Source: Candidatus Kaiserbacteria bacterium RIFCSPHIGHO2_01_FULL_53_31
Lineage (GTDB): Bacteria > Patescibacteriota > Minisyncoccia > Phycocordibacterales > Phycocordibacteraceae
Direction: 5' to 3'
DNA length: 44,681 bases
Assembly: GCA_001781095.1 (NCBI GenBank)
Contig: MFKU01000011.1
Span: 25,669 to 70,349 of the forward strand
Below the pieces are notes generated by a model that saw nothing but the letters and a program-made list of their open reading frames with translations, made no database searches and had not been told where the DNA came from. The translations under genes and the position numbers were made by a program. Positions 14,693-22,068 of the stretch are shown in pieces (within the stretch, counting starts at the first letter, position 1; the number at the start of each line of letters is the position of its first letter).

Positions 14693-15289
14693 TTAACGCG
14701 TGTTGGCGAACTGAGTGGCGGTGGCGACGTCTTCAGTAGCGAAGAGGCGCACGGCTTCGGCAGCTTTCTTCAATACTTTTTTAAATGCTGCTTCTTCGCC
14801 CGGTTTCCATTTGCCGATTACATACTTGATGACTTTTTCTTCGCCCGAGACTTTTCTCGCTTGATTCTTCTTGCCCGCTGCTGAGACGCCGATACGTAGA
14901 CGCACAAAATCTTTTGTCTTGATCGTACGCATGACGCTCTCAACGCCCTTGTGACCGCCACTCCCCCTCCCGACAACCATTTTGATCGTGCCGAGCGGCA
15001 AATCGAGGTCATCGTGGATCACGAGCAAGTTTTTTGCAGCCTTCGGACTCTTCACAAACACGCTAACGGCTTTGCCGGAGAGGTTCATCATCGTCTCTGG
15101 AAGTACTAGTTCCATTTTTTCTCCTTTCACTACACCTTTTGAGACGAGTGAGTTCGCTTTTTTATTAAAAACAAACTCATCGAACTCCTCTTGCTTTGCG
15201 AAAAGCTCTACCGCGCTTCTCCCCGCGTTGTGTCGCGTCTTTTCATATTCTTTTCCCGGGTTCCCGAGACCGACGATGACGAGTGACAT
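14693..15289 (-). CDS. pth: Peptidyl-tRNA hydrolase
   Basis: The product is 198 residues, the usual length. It cleaves peptidyl-tRNA released by stalled or aborted ribosomes. Catalytic His20 lies in KTRHNAG, Asn10 in GLGNPG, Asn69 in MMNLSG and Asp93 in IHDDLDLP, all at E. coli-like numbering. The Asn114 position, which contacts the tRNA CCA/peptide region, is Lys (GGHKGVES). The C-terminal helix region is Lys/Ala-rich. Divergent from lepB, with about 86 nt between the two starts. Confidence 0.95.
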   Translation of the reverse strand: MSLVIVGLGNPGKEYEKTRHNAGRSAVELFAKQEEFDEFVFNKKANSLVSKGVVKGEKMELVLPETMMNLSGKAVSVFVKSPKAAKNLLVIHDDLDLPLGTIKMVVGRGSGGHKGVESVMRTIKTKDFVRLRIGVSAAGKKNQARKVSGEEKVIKYVIGKWKPGEEAAFKKVLKKAAEAVRLFATEDVATATQFANTR

Positions 15290-15363
15290 GCAGCAACTCT
15301 AACACAATACTTGCCCACCACTGAAGATTTTAGTGCTGGGCTTGCGTGCGTTTGCAGTACGAG

Positions 15364-15369
15364 TACAAT
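15364..15369 (+). promoter_or_regulatory. lepB promoter (-10 TACAAT, leaderless)
   Basis: TACAAT ends 6 nt before ATG at 15376. TTGCGT at 15342-15347 is a possible -35 with 16-nt spacing. The GTG at 15346 lies inside this promoter and was rejected as a start for that reason. Confidence 0.55.
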
Positions 15370-15375
15370 GCGCAC

Positions 15376-15966
15376 ATGCAAGATACTGGAAAGGGTCTCT
15401 TGAAGGATCTTTTCATGCTCGCGCTCCTTATTGTCATCGTGGTCATCCCGATTCGCGTCTTCGTGGTGTCGCCATTTATTGTCGACGGCGAATCAATGCA
15501 CCCCACGTTTCGGAATCTCGACTACCTTGTCGTCGACGAACTCGTCTACAACTTTCGTTCACCCGAGCGCGGCGATGTCATCGTCTTTCGCTATCCGAAT
15601 AATCCTTCTATTTTCTACATTAAGCGCATTATTGGACTTCCCGGCGATACGGTTTCCATCGATCATGGAGTTGTCACGATCGCCACAGGCGACGGAGATA
15701 ATTTGGCGCTCAACGAGCCCTATCTCGTGAATGAAGATGCGACGTATACCAAGAATGTCACACTCAATCAAGACGAGTATTTCGTCATGGGTGATAATCG
15801 TCCCAACAGTTCCGATTCGCGCGTGTGGGGCGCATTGCCTGCAAAAGACATCATCGGCCGAGTTGATCTGCGGCTTCTGCCGCTCGCACAGGTTGGCTTC
15901 TTCCCGGGCGATGCGACCTACGCACTAAGCTCAACCTCCAGCACTTCAACTGTCCCGGCACCATGA
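15376..15966 (+). CDS. lepB: Signal peptidase I
   Basis: The product is 196 residues. A single TM anchor spans about 13-34, then the catalytic domain: box B VDGESMHPTF with Ser40 as nucleophile, box D FYIKRIIGLPGD with Lys83 as general base, and box E GDNRPNSSDSRVWG. It removes signal peptides from exported proteins, which here include several of the array and cohesin-like proteins. The C-terminus is a Ser/Thr-rich tail. The TGA stop overlaps the next gene's ATG (ATGA). Confidence 0.93.
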   Translation: MQDTGKGLLKDLFMLALLIVIVVIPIRVFVVSPFIVDGESMHPTFRNLDYLVVDELVYNFRSPERGDVIVFRYPNNPSIFYIKRIIGLPGDTVSIDHGVVTIATGDGDNLALNEPYLVNEDATYTKNVTLNQDEYFVMGDNRPNSSDSRVWGALPAKDIIGRVDLRLLPLAQVGFFPGDATYALSSTSSTSTVPAP

Positions 15967-17108
15967 TGCGCTCGATTATTCCGGCGGAGGAACTAGTGAG
16001 TAAGGCACGGGCCGTCGGTCAATATTATGGGTTCATTCCTCTCGCAACGCTGACAAGCAAGACACGCGGCAGTGCGCGCACGAATGCAAACGACGCTCTA
16101 ATGCTCGCCGATCTCGTGCTCGACCCCATTGCGGACACCGTCGTACATTTTTTGAAGCAATGCCGCAATGCCGCGTGTGCTCCGACAGCACGACAGCCGC
16201 TTTTCATTTGGCATACGAATATTGCACAGGGCCGCCCCGCACCAAAGAAAGCTACAATACAATTCCACGCGCTCGGTGCAGACCGTGCACTCGCGGACGC
16301 TGTCGTGATCCGCGCGCTCCTTGCGCTTACGCGCGACCTCTTCCACTCCGAACCGTCGATCCGTATCAACTCGATGGGCGACAAAGAGACCCGCGCGCGA
16401 TATGCACGCGAACTCACGAACTACTTTAAGAAGCGCGCGGCAACACTGCCGGAAGAATGCGTCACTTCTGCTAAGGAAGACGCCTTCCTCGCCGCCGAGA
16501 TCGCCATAGCCCGCGAATGCGTAGAAGATTTGCCATCGCCAATCGAACATCTCTCGGACGCGAGCCGCAAGCGTTTTGAAGACTTGCTTGAGTATCTCGA
16601 GATGACGGAAACGCCCTATGAACTCGCGCGCAACTTGATCAGCCGCGGCGGCGTATGGAGTGATGCCTGCTTCGAGCTCGTCGTCGACGGGCAGCGAGTC
16701 GCCTGGGGCTCGCGCTATAGCGATCTCGCACGTCGCTTTTTTCCCGCGGCACCATTCTCGGCGATCGGCGCAGTACTCCAGATTGCGAGCGAAGGATCGG
16801 CCGTGAAGAAAGCTTCTCTGCCCCGTTTGCGCTTCTCATTCATCCACATTGGCGACGAAGCCAAGCGCCACTCGATCCGTCTCGCAGAAGATTTCAAACG
16901 AGCGCACGTTCCGCTTGCCCAACATATCGGTATTGAGTCCCTCACCGAGCAATTAAGTATCGCTGAGAAAAGCGCGAGTACTTATCTCCTCATAATGGGA
17001 CGCAGAGAAGCGCTCGAGAACTCGGCGATCCTGCGTAACCGTCAGACCCAAGAAGAAACCATCCTTCCGCTCGAAGGCCTCGCCGAACGTCTGAAGGCGG
17101 TCGCGTAG
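15963..17108 (+). CDS. Degenerate histidyl-tRNA synthetase-like protein
   Basis: The product is 381 residues. Class II HisRS-like core: QFHALGADRALADAVVI corresponds to motif 2, RINSMGDKETRARY to the HisRS INS.GD segment, and RGGVWSDACFEL aligns with the HisA motif RGLDYYTGTVFE but has lost the D-Y-Y residues. GSRYSDL then corresponds to GGRYD.L. The C-terminus (LIMGRREAL...ILRNRQT) is the anticodon-binding fold. The N-terminal LRPE.T segment that contacts ATP is not visible. It is probably a non-catalytic paralog in the manner of HisZ/GCN2 domains, or a very diverged HisRS. Overlaps lepB by 4 nt. Confidence 0.75.
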   Translation: MMRSIIPAEELVSKARAVGQYYGFIPLATLTSKTRGSARTNANDALMLADLVLDPIADTVVHFLKQCRNAACAPTARQPLFIWHTNIAQGRPAPKKATIQFHALGADRALADAVVIRALLALTRDLFHSEPSIRINSMGDKETRARYARELTNYFKKRAATLPEECVTSAKEDAFLAAEIAIARECVEDLPSPIEHLSDASRKRFEDLLEYLEMTETPYELARNLISRGGVWSDACFELVVDGQRVAWGSRYSDLARRFFPAAPFSAIGAVLQIASEGSAVKKASLPRLRFSFIHIGDEAKRHSIRLAEDFKRAHVPLAQHIGIESLTEQLSIAEKSASTYLLIMGRREALENSAILRNRQTQEETILPLEGLAERLKAVA

Positions 17109-17129
17109 ACAATTTAGGTTGTGGTGTGC

Positions 17130-17135
17130 TAGAAT
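17130..17135 (+). promoter_or_regulatory. -10 box (TAGAAT) for rpsU
   Basis: TAGAAT ends 9 nt before the rpsU ATG. TAGACA at 17106-17111 is a possible -35 with 18-nt spacing. No Shine-Dalgarno is present. Confidence 0.45.
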
Positions 17136-17144
17136 CTCAATACA

Positions 17145-17405
17145 ATGACAGCCGGTACGCGAGTGGAAGTGGTGCGCGGGAAGAACGAAAGTTCTTCTGC
17201 GCTTATTCGTCGTTTCACCCGCCGCGCGCAGGACCTCGGCCTCGTGCGCGAAGTGCGCGACAATCGCTACTGGAAGCGTGCTCTCTCGAAGAATGTCGGC
17301 CACAAGCGCGCCCTTATTTCTAAGACCCGCCGTGAGAATTACAACGAGCTCGTAAAGCTTGGGAAAATCGACCCCGCTGCTAAAAAAGTGCGCGGCAAGC
17401 GCTAG
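17145..17405 (+). CDS. rpsU: 30S ribosomal protein bS21
   Basis: The product is 86 residues. The signature VEVVRGKNESSSALIRRFTR is followed by basic helices (DNRYWKRALSKNVGHKRA), as in bS21. It is somewhat longer than the 71-residue E. coli protein. bS21 contacts the anti-Shine-Dalgarno region of 16S rRNA; lineages with altered bS21 can depend less on Shine-Dalgarno pairing, which is relevant to the SD-less genes here. It heads a run with ybeY, ftsA and ftsZ; the ybeY ATG is 4 nt after its stop. Confidence 0.88.
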   Translation: MTAGTRVEVVRGKNESSSALIRRFTRRAQDLGLVREVRDNRYWKRALSKNVGHKRALISKTRRENYNELVKLGKIDPAAKKVRGKR

Positions 17406-17409
17406 ACGA

Positions 17410-17910
17410 ATGGGAAAAGGGGTCGTCAGAGTTTCGATAAAGAATTTTACCCGCCAGAATCTGAAAGTCTTGACGGGCGTTCCTTTTTCTACTGTTTCCG
17501 ATGCCGTTCTCCCCGGTTGGGAAGTCTCACTTGTCTTTGTCGGCGCTACGAAAGCGCGCTCTCTGAATCAAAGTTTGCGGAGCAAATCGTACATACCAAA
17601 TGTACTCTCCTATGAGGTGGGGACGAAAAGCGGCGAGATCATCATCTGCCTTTCTGAAGCGGCGACCGAGTCGCCGCGATTTGGCATGAATGAACGCAAT
17701 TTTGTCCTCCTTTTATTTATCCACGGTTTACTGCATTTGGAAGGGAGGGCTCATGGCGCTACCATGGAGCAATGCGAGCAAAAGCTCTTGGCTAAATTTT
17801 TGCCTGCGCAGGCAAGTGCCAAGGGTCGTGTTCGCACCTCACCAAATGTCTCGACGAATCGCAACCGGAATCGACATCGGCACATACCAGGTAAAACTGG
17901 TCGTGGTTGA
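17410..17910 (+). CDS. ybeY: Endoribonuclease YbeY
   Basis: The product is 166 residues from ATG at 17410, placed 4 nt after rpsU. The UPF0054 zinc motif HxxxHxxxxxH is present as His105, His109 and His115 in IHGLLHLEGRAHG. LNQSLRSKSYIPNVLSYE matches the conserved LN..yR....TDVLSF block, with TDV altered to PNV. It acts in rRNA 3' maturation and ribosome quality control. The last 22 residues (from about position 145) are basic, low-complexity and overlap ftsA by 65 nt in another frame. The long overlap is unusual; the functional core ends near residue 135. Confidence 0.88.
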   Translation: MGKGVVRVSIKNFTRQNLKVLTGVPFSTVSDAVLPGWEVSLVFVGATKARSLNQSLRSKSYIPNVLSYEVGTKSGEIIICLSEAATESPRFGMNERNFVLLLFIHGLLHLEGRAHGATMEQCEQKLLAKFLPAQASAKGRVRTSPNVSTNRNRNRHRHIPGKTGRG

Positions 17911-19003
17911 AGAAGTTGCTGATAAACGCGAAGGACGAACATTGCGCGTTCTCGGTACCGGCCTCGCAGAATCAAAGGGCTTGCGGCATGGGTACATTGT
18001 TAATAAGGAAGAAGTCGCGACGAGCATCCGCGAGGCCAAGCGGCAGGCGGAGTCTATCGCGCGTGTGCCGATACGCGCCGGCTTCCTTGCGGTCGGCGGC
18101 ATCTCACTCGACGAGGCACGGGCGTCGGGCAGTGTCATTATTTCGCGCGCCGATCAAGAGATAACCACGCTCGACCTCGAGAAAGCAGCCAAGGTGGCGC
18201 GTGAAGCGGCTGCACCTGGATTTCTCAATCGGCACGTTCTTCACAGCATCCCACTCGAGTATCGCGTCGATAGAACGAAGGTGCTCGGTGATCCAGTCGG
18301 TATGAAAGGCGTGCGTCTCGAAGTAGATTACCTTTTTATAACCTGTCTCGCCCAGCACGAGGAAGCCCTCGCCGAGGCCGTCGAGGACGCCGATATTGAA
18401 ATTATCGACCAAATGGCGTCTCCCCTTGCCGGTTCCTACGTGCTCCTCGAAGGCGATCAGAAAATGAAGGGCTGCGTGCTCGCTAATATCGGTGCAGAGA
18501 CCATTTCCATAGTGATATATGACGAAGGTATTCCTGTGTCGGTCAAAGTCTTCCCCATGGGCTCGAGCCAAATCACTGATGACATCGCTCTCGGCTTACG
18601 CATATCACTCGACGAAGCGGAACGCGTGAAGCTGAAAAGACTTTCCGGACAAATGTATCCGCGTAAAAAGGTTGACGATATGATCGAGAATCGACTGCTC
18701 ACCATGTTCACGCTCATCGATAAACATTTAAAATCGCTTGCGCGCCGCAGTCCTTTGCCCGCTGGCATCATCATCTCCGGCGGCGGAGCTGGCGTCGGAT
18801 CTGTCACGGACGTCGCGAAAGGATCGTTGAAGCTTCCCGCACGTCTCGCGGAGTTTCGTCTCTCGACGGATACGAAGATTCGTGATGCGACATGGGCTGT
18901 CGCCTACGGTCTGGCGCTCTGGGGACTCACGGGAGATACCCGTGCACCAAAAAAGAGTCTGAGCGCGCACTTTGGAAAATTTTTCCGTCAATTCCTTCCT
19001 TGA
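17846..19003 (+). CDS. ftsA: Cell division protein FtsA
   Basis: The product is 385 residues. I chose the ATG giving MSRRIATGIDIGTYQVKLVV; a longer frame within ybeY adds 52 non-homologous residues. The actin-fold phosphate-1 motif is GIDIGTYQVK, the 1C subdomain lies near residues 85-160, phosphate-2 is CVLANIGAETI and the adenosine motif is GIIISGGGAGV. The C-terminal FGKFFRQFLP is a plausible amphipathic membrane-targeting helix. FtsA tethers FtsZ filaments to the membrane; ftsZ follows after 79 nt. Confidence 0.92.
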   Translation: MSRRIATGIDIGTYQVKLVVVEEVADKREGRTLRVLGTGLAESKGLRHGYIVNKEEVATSIREAKRQAESIARVPIRAGFLAVGGISLDEARASGSVIISRADQEITTLDLEKAAKVAREAAAPGFLNRHVLHSIPLEYRVDRTKVLGDPVGMKGVRLEVDYLFITCLAQHEEALAEAVEDADIEIIDQMASPLAGSYVLLEGDQKMKGCVLANIGAETISIVIYDEGIPVSVKVFPMGSSQITDDIALGLRISLDEAERVKLKRLSGQMYPRKKVDDMIENRLLTMFTLIDKHLKSLARRSPLPAGIIISGGGAGVGSVTDVAKGSLKLPARLAEFRLSTDTKIRDATWAVAYGLALWGLTGDTRAPKKSLSAHFGKFFRQFLP

Positions 19004-19056
19004 ACAGCGGCCTACATTCCCTCTATTGTCAATATTTGCATATTGCGTGGCTCTGC

Positions 19057-19062
19057 TATGAT
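19057..19062 (+). promoter_or_regulatory. ftsZ promoter (-10 TATGAT)
   Basis: TATGAT lies 20 nt before the ftsZ ATG, with TTGCAT at 19036-19041 as a weak -35. The leader would be about 14 nt and has no Shine-Dalgarno. Confidence 0.4.
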
Positions 19063-19082
19063 GGGCCTTACAAGACCCTGAT

Positions 19083-20357
19083 ATGTCAAAGCGCGTTGAA
19101 CCCGAAATAGAAACATTCGCAAGGATTCGCGTCGTTGGAGTCGGCGGCTCGGGTAAGAACGCGATTAACCACATGATCGATTCGAAGGTGCGCGGCGTCG
19201 AATTTATCGCCGTCAATTCTGATGCACAGGATCTCCACCGATCGCTCGCCAAACGCAAGATCCATATCGGCAAGAATCTGACCCGCGGCCTCGGTACGGG
19301 CATGAATCCTGAGCTCGGGAAGCGAGCAGCGGAAGAGACACGCCAGGAGATCCAAGAGGCCCTCTCGGGCAGCGACATGGTATTCATCACGTGCGGCATG
19401 GGCGGCGGTACGGGTACGGGTGCTTCGGCCGTTGTCGCAAAGATCGCGAAGGAGATCGGCGCGCTCGTCATCGCGGTTGTCACGAAGCCGTTCTCATTTG
19501 AAGGAGCGCAGCGTAAAGATATTGCCGAGCGCGGTCTCGCCGAACTAAAAAAAGAAGTCGATGCATTCATCGTCATTCCAAATGATAAACTCCTTGCGAT
19601 CGTCGACATGCAGACATCGGCAAAGAGCGCATTCGCTATGTGCGATGAGATTCTCCGCCAAGCAGTCGAGGGTGTCTCTGACATCATCACGACACCCGGT
19701 GAAATCAATACTGATTTCAATGATATTAAGGCGATTATGGAGGGGGCAGGCCCCGCGCTCATGGGCATTGGCATTGCCGAAGGCGATGAGCGCGCTCGAG
19801 ATGCCGCGCAACAGGCTGTTAATTCCCCACTGCTTGACGTTTCCATCAGCGGCGCAAAGGGCGTCCTGTTCGTCGTCGCCGGCTCTGACGATCTCGGCAT
19901 CATGGAGGTGCAGGAAGCCGCCAAGGTCATCAGCGAGTCAGTCGAGAAGAATGCGAAGGTTATCTTCGGCATCATGCGCGATGAGAAGCTCAAGAAGGGC
20001 AGTCTCCGCATTATTGTCATCGCTACTGGCTTCCCTGAGAGCGCCGCGCACGCGTCGCACTCTGGACTCGAACGTTCCCTCTTCGCTCAGCCGGTTGAAC
20101 AACGTGAGGAGGAGCGCGGTCGCATCTATCATGAGATCCTGAAGCGTGATGAAAGAAAAGAGACCGAGAAAACGGCGAAGGAAGATATCGACGATAAGAA
20201 TAAATTTGAAATGAAAAAAGAAACTCCTATTTCGATTGATATGGAGGGACCTATAGTGACGGCGATGCCCCACAAGCGCGAAGACGCGCCTCCTTCTCCT
20301 GAAGACGACGACGCATGGGGTGCTATTCCGGCATTTCTGCGTAGACACAAAAAATAG
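19083..20357 (+). CDS. ftsZ: Cell division protein FtsZ
   Basis: The product is 424 residues. GTP-binding elements are VVGVGGSGKNAINHM (about 17-31) and the tubulin signature GGGTGTG (107-113). The T7-type synergy loop is in NTDFNDIKAIM. After the globular core (about residue 330) comes a charged, disordered linker rich in Glu/Lys, then the conserved C-terminal peptide DDAWGAIPAFLRR, which binds FtsA. Polymerises into the Z-ring. Downstream of ftsA in the usual order. No Shine-Dalgarno before ATG. Confidence 0.97.
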   Translation: MSKRVEPEIETFARIRVVGVGGSGKNAINHMIDSKVRGVEFIAVNSDAQDLHRSLAKRKIHIGKNLTRGLGTGMNPELGKRAAEETRQEIQEALSGSDMVFITCGMGGGTGTGASAVVAKIAKEIGALVIAVVTKPFSFEGAQRKDIAERGLAELKKEVDAFIVIPNDKLLAIVDMQTSAKSAFAMCDEILRQAVEGVSDIITTPGEINTDFNDIKAIMEGAGPALMGIGIAEGDERARDAAQQAVNSPLLDVSISGAKGVLFVVAGSDDLGIMEVQEAAKVISESVEKNAKVIFGIMRDEKLKKGSLRIIVIATGFPESAAHASHSGLERSLFAQPVEQREEERGRIYHEILKRDERKETEKTAKEDIDDKNKFEMKKETPISIDMEGPIVTAMPHKREDAPPSPEDDDAWGAIPAFLRRHKK

Positions 20358-20369
20358 GAACTAGGTTGT

Positions 20370-20432
20370 AGGGAATAGGTTGTAGTAGAATGCAACGATG
20401 CACTATACCCTAAAACCTATCACCTATTCCCT
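20370..20432. repeat. Spaced inverted repeat between ftsZ and trxB
   Basis: AGGGAATAGGT at 20370-20380 is matched by its perfect complement ACCTATTCCCT at 20422-20432 with 41 nt between. The short direct repeat AGGTTGTAG also occurs twice on the left side. It may be a dispersed intergenic repeat or a regulatory hairpin before trxB. Confidence 0.6.
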
Positions 20433-20438
20433 TCTCAT

Positions 20439-21362
20439 ATGTTTGATTTGATAATAATTGGCGGCGGCCCAGCAGGAGTCGCCGCCGGCGTGTATGCGGC
20501 GCGCAAACGCCTCACGACTGTGCTCATCGCAAAAGAAATCGGCGGGCAGTCGAGTGTCTCAGAAGGTATAGAGAACTGGATCGGTACGCCGATGGTGAGC
20601 GGCACTGATCTCGCGAAATCGTTTCGCACGCACCTTGATGCTGTTAAAGACCAGATCATGACCCTCGCGCTCGGCGAAAGAGTTACCTCACTCGTAAAGA
20701 CTGATGGTGGATTTAGCGTGAAGACTGGTGGGGACAAAACATTTGCTGCGAAGGCAGTCCTTATTGCCACTGGCGCCGGGCGCCGCAAGCTCACTGTCCC
20801 CGGTGCAGACGTTTTTGAGAACAAGGGCGTCACCTATTGCGCCTCCTGTGACGGCCCTCTCTTCGCGGATATGGATGTCGTGGTGGTGGGCGGCGGCAAC
20901 GCGGGCTTCGAGACCGCGGTGCAACTTCTCGCATATGCAAAATCGGTAACGCTCATTCATCGACACAAGGAATTCAAGGCCGATCCGGTCACAGTGGAAA
21001 AGGTCTTTGCTTATCCACACATGCGCGTTATTACGTGTGCCGAGCCTGTCGAGGTACTGGGTGACAAATTCGTTACCGGCCTCACCTATACTGATACAGA
21101 ATCGGATGAAATTAAAAAGATATCGGCCTCAGGCATTTTCGTTGAGGCGGGCGTAATCCCGAATACCGACTTTGCCGAGAAGCTCGTCGAGCTCGATCCG
21201 CTAAAGCGCATCAAGGTCGACCCTCACAATCAGCGCACGAATATCGAGGGTGTTTGGGCTGCGGGAGATTGCACCGATGAGCTCTATCACCAAAATAATA
21301 TTGCTGCAGGCGACGGCGTTAAGGCGATTGAAGATATCTATCTCTGGGTAAAGAGGCAGTAA
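20439..21362 (+). CDS. trxB: Thioredoxin reductase-like FAD protein
   Basis: The product is 307 residues. The FAD-binding motif is IIGGGPAGVAAGVYAAR (6-22), the redox-active pair Cys134-Cys137 is in TYCASCDGP, the second nucleotide motif is GGGNAG (151-156), and the FAD motif near the C-terminus is GVWAAGDCTD. The NADPH-selecting block HRRxxxR is HRHKEFK (174-180), lacking the second Arg. It passes electrons to thioredoxin or a glutaredoxin-like partner; the reductase at 38004 and the glutaredoxin at 29961 are plausible clients. No Shine-Dalgarno. Confidence 0.9.
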   Translation: MFDLIIIGGGPAGVAAGVYAARKRLTTVLIAKEIGGQSSVSEGIENWIGTPMVSGTDLAKSFRTHLDAVKDQIMTLALGERVTSLVKTDGGFSVKTGGDKTFAAKAVLIATGAGRRKLTVPGADVFENKGVTYCASCDGPLFADMDVVVVGGGNAGFETAVQLLAYAKSVTLIHRHKEFKADPVTVEKVFAYPHMRVITCAEPVEVLGDKFVTGLTYTDTESDEIKKISASGIFVEAGVIPNTDFAEKLVELDPLKRIKVDPHNQRTNIEGVWAAGDCTDELYHQNNIAAGDGVKAIEDIYLWVKRQ

Positions 21363-21380
21363 CGGGTCGCAAACAATACT

Positions 21381-21674
21381 TTATCCTGGACAGGCCACAA
21401 GTTGTTTGATTCTGTTTGGATTATTGCGATTCCAGCACGTAATACTAGTGCGCTTCCCGATACAAATGCTATTGGTATAGCCGAGGACACTTTTTGATAG
21501 CTTCAAACCTGAACATGTGCACTCTATATTGGTCGCCTCAATGGACGAACCAGAAGAACCGCAGGCGCTGGTTGGGTAATATATATCAACAAGATAATCA
21601 CTAAGCGAATCTACAACTAAGAGAGCGACTAATCCCAAAGCAATAACTGAGACGACGATTGCGACTTTCTTCAT
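21381..21674 (-). CDS. Small Cys-rich anchored protein, unknown
   Basis: The product is 97 residues. It begins MKKVAIVVSVIALGLVALLV, a signal anchor or signal peptide, followed by a tail with at least six Cys (ACGSS, ECTCSG, SICIG, ITCWN, VACPG), suggesting an extracytoplasmic disulfide-rich module. Family not recognised. Convergent with trxB, 18 nt between the stops. Confidence 0.55.
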   Translation of the reverse strand: MKKVAIVVSVIALGLVALLVVDSLSDYLVDIYYPTSACGSSGSSIEATNIECTCSGLKLSKSVLGYTNSICIGKRTSITCWNRNNPNRIKQLVACPG

Positions 21675-21728
21675 AAATTGAACGATACCACACGCATCGA
21701 TTAAATTTTCGCAACTACCTAAAATTCC

Positions 21729-21820
21729 TGGCGGAGAGGGTGGGATTTGAACCCACGAAGAGCTTTCGCCCTTACTGGTTTTCGAAACCAGCGCGTTCGA
21801 CCAGACTCTGCCACCTCTCC
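21729..21820 (-). tRNA. tRNA-Ser (CGA), CCA encoded
   Basis: Acceptor GGAGAGG/CCTCTCC, discriminator G and encoded CCA. Anticodon stem CTGGT/ACCAG with loop TTCGAAA (anticodon CGA). A long variable arm (TAAGGGCGAAAGCTCTT) gives the class II shape. T-arm GTGGG TTCAAAT CCCAC. Confidence 0.93.
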
Positions 21821-21870
21821 CGTGTTCGCTATCCTAGCATTTCGGCGCGGAAATGATAAGTTGATGTAAC

Positions 21871-21942
21871 GGCCCTATCGTCTAACGGCTAGGACAGCGC
21901 CCTTTCACGGCGTAAATCGGGGTTCGATTCCCCGTAGGGCTA
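21871..21942 (+). tRNA. tRNA-Glu (TTC)
   Basis: Acceptor GGCCCTA/TAGGGCT (one G-T pair at the first position), anticodon stem GCGCC/GGCGT with loop CTTTCAC (anticodon TTC), T-arm CGGGG TTCGATT CCCCG, discriminator A. CCA not encoded. Confidence 0.93.
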
Positions 21943-21994
21943 CAAGTTGAGTTGGACAGGCAAACCTTTTCTAATATGATATATTCCAATAACT

Positions 21995-22067
21995 GCGCGG
22001 TTAGCTCAATTGGTAGAGCGCCACATTGACGTTGTGGATGTTATAGGTTCAAGTCCTATACCGCGCA
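21995..22067 (+). tRNA. tRNA-Val (GAC)
   Basis: Acceptor GCGCGGT/ACCGCGC, anticodon stem CCACA/TGTGG with loop TTGACGT (anticodon GAC), T-arm TATAG GTTCAAGT CTATA, discriminator A. CCA is not encoded; one C follows and then the rlmB ATG begins at 22069. Confidence 0.93.
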
Positions 22068-22068
22068 C

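Noticed and set aside
15346-15375. GTG start for lepB
   Set aside because: The GTG lies within the -35/-10 region of a TACAAT promoter whose spacing fits ATG 15376.
18728-20020. 430-codon minus-strand ORF over ftsA/ftsZ
   Set aside because: Ser/Ala-rich shadow of FtsZ coding sequence; the plus-strand frame carries the tubulin signature.
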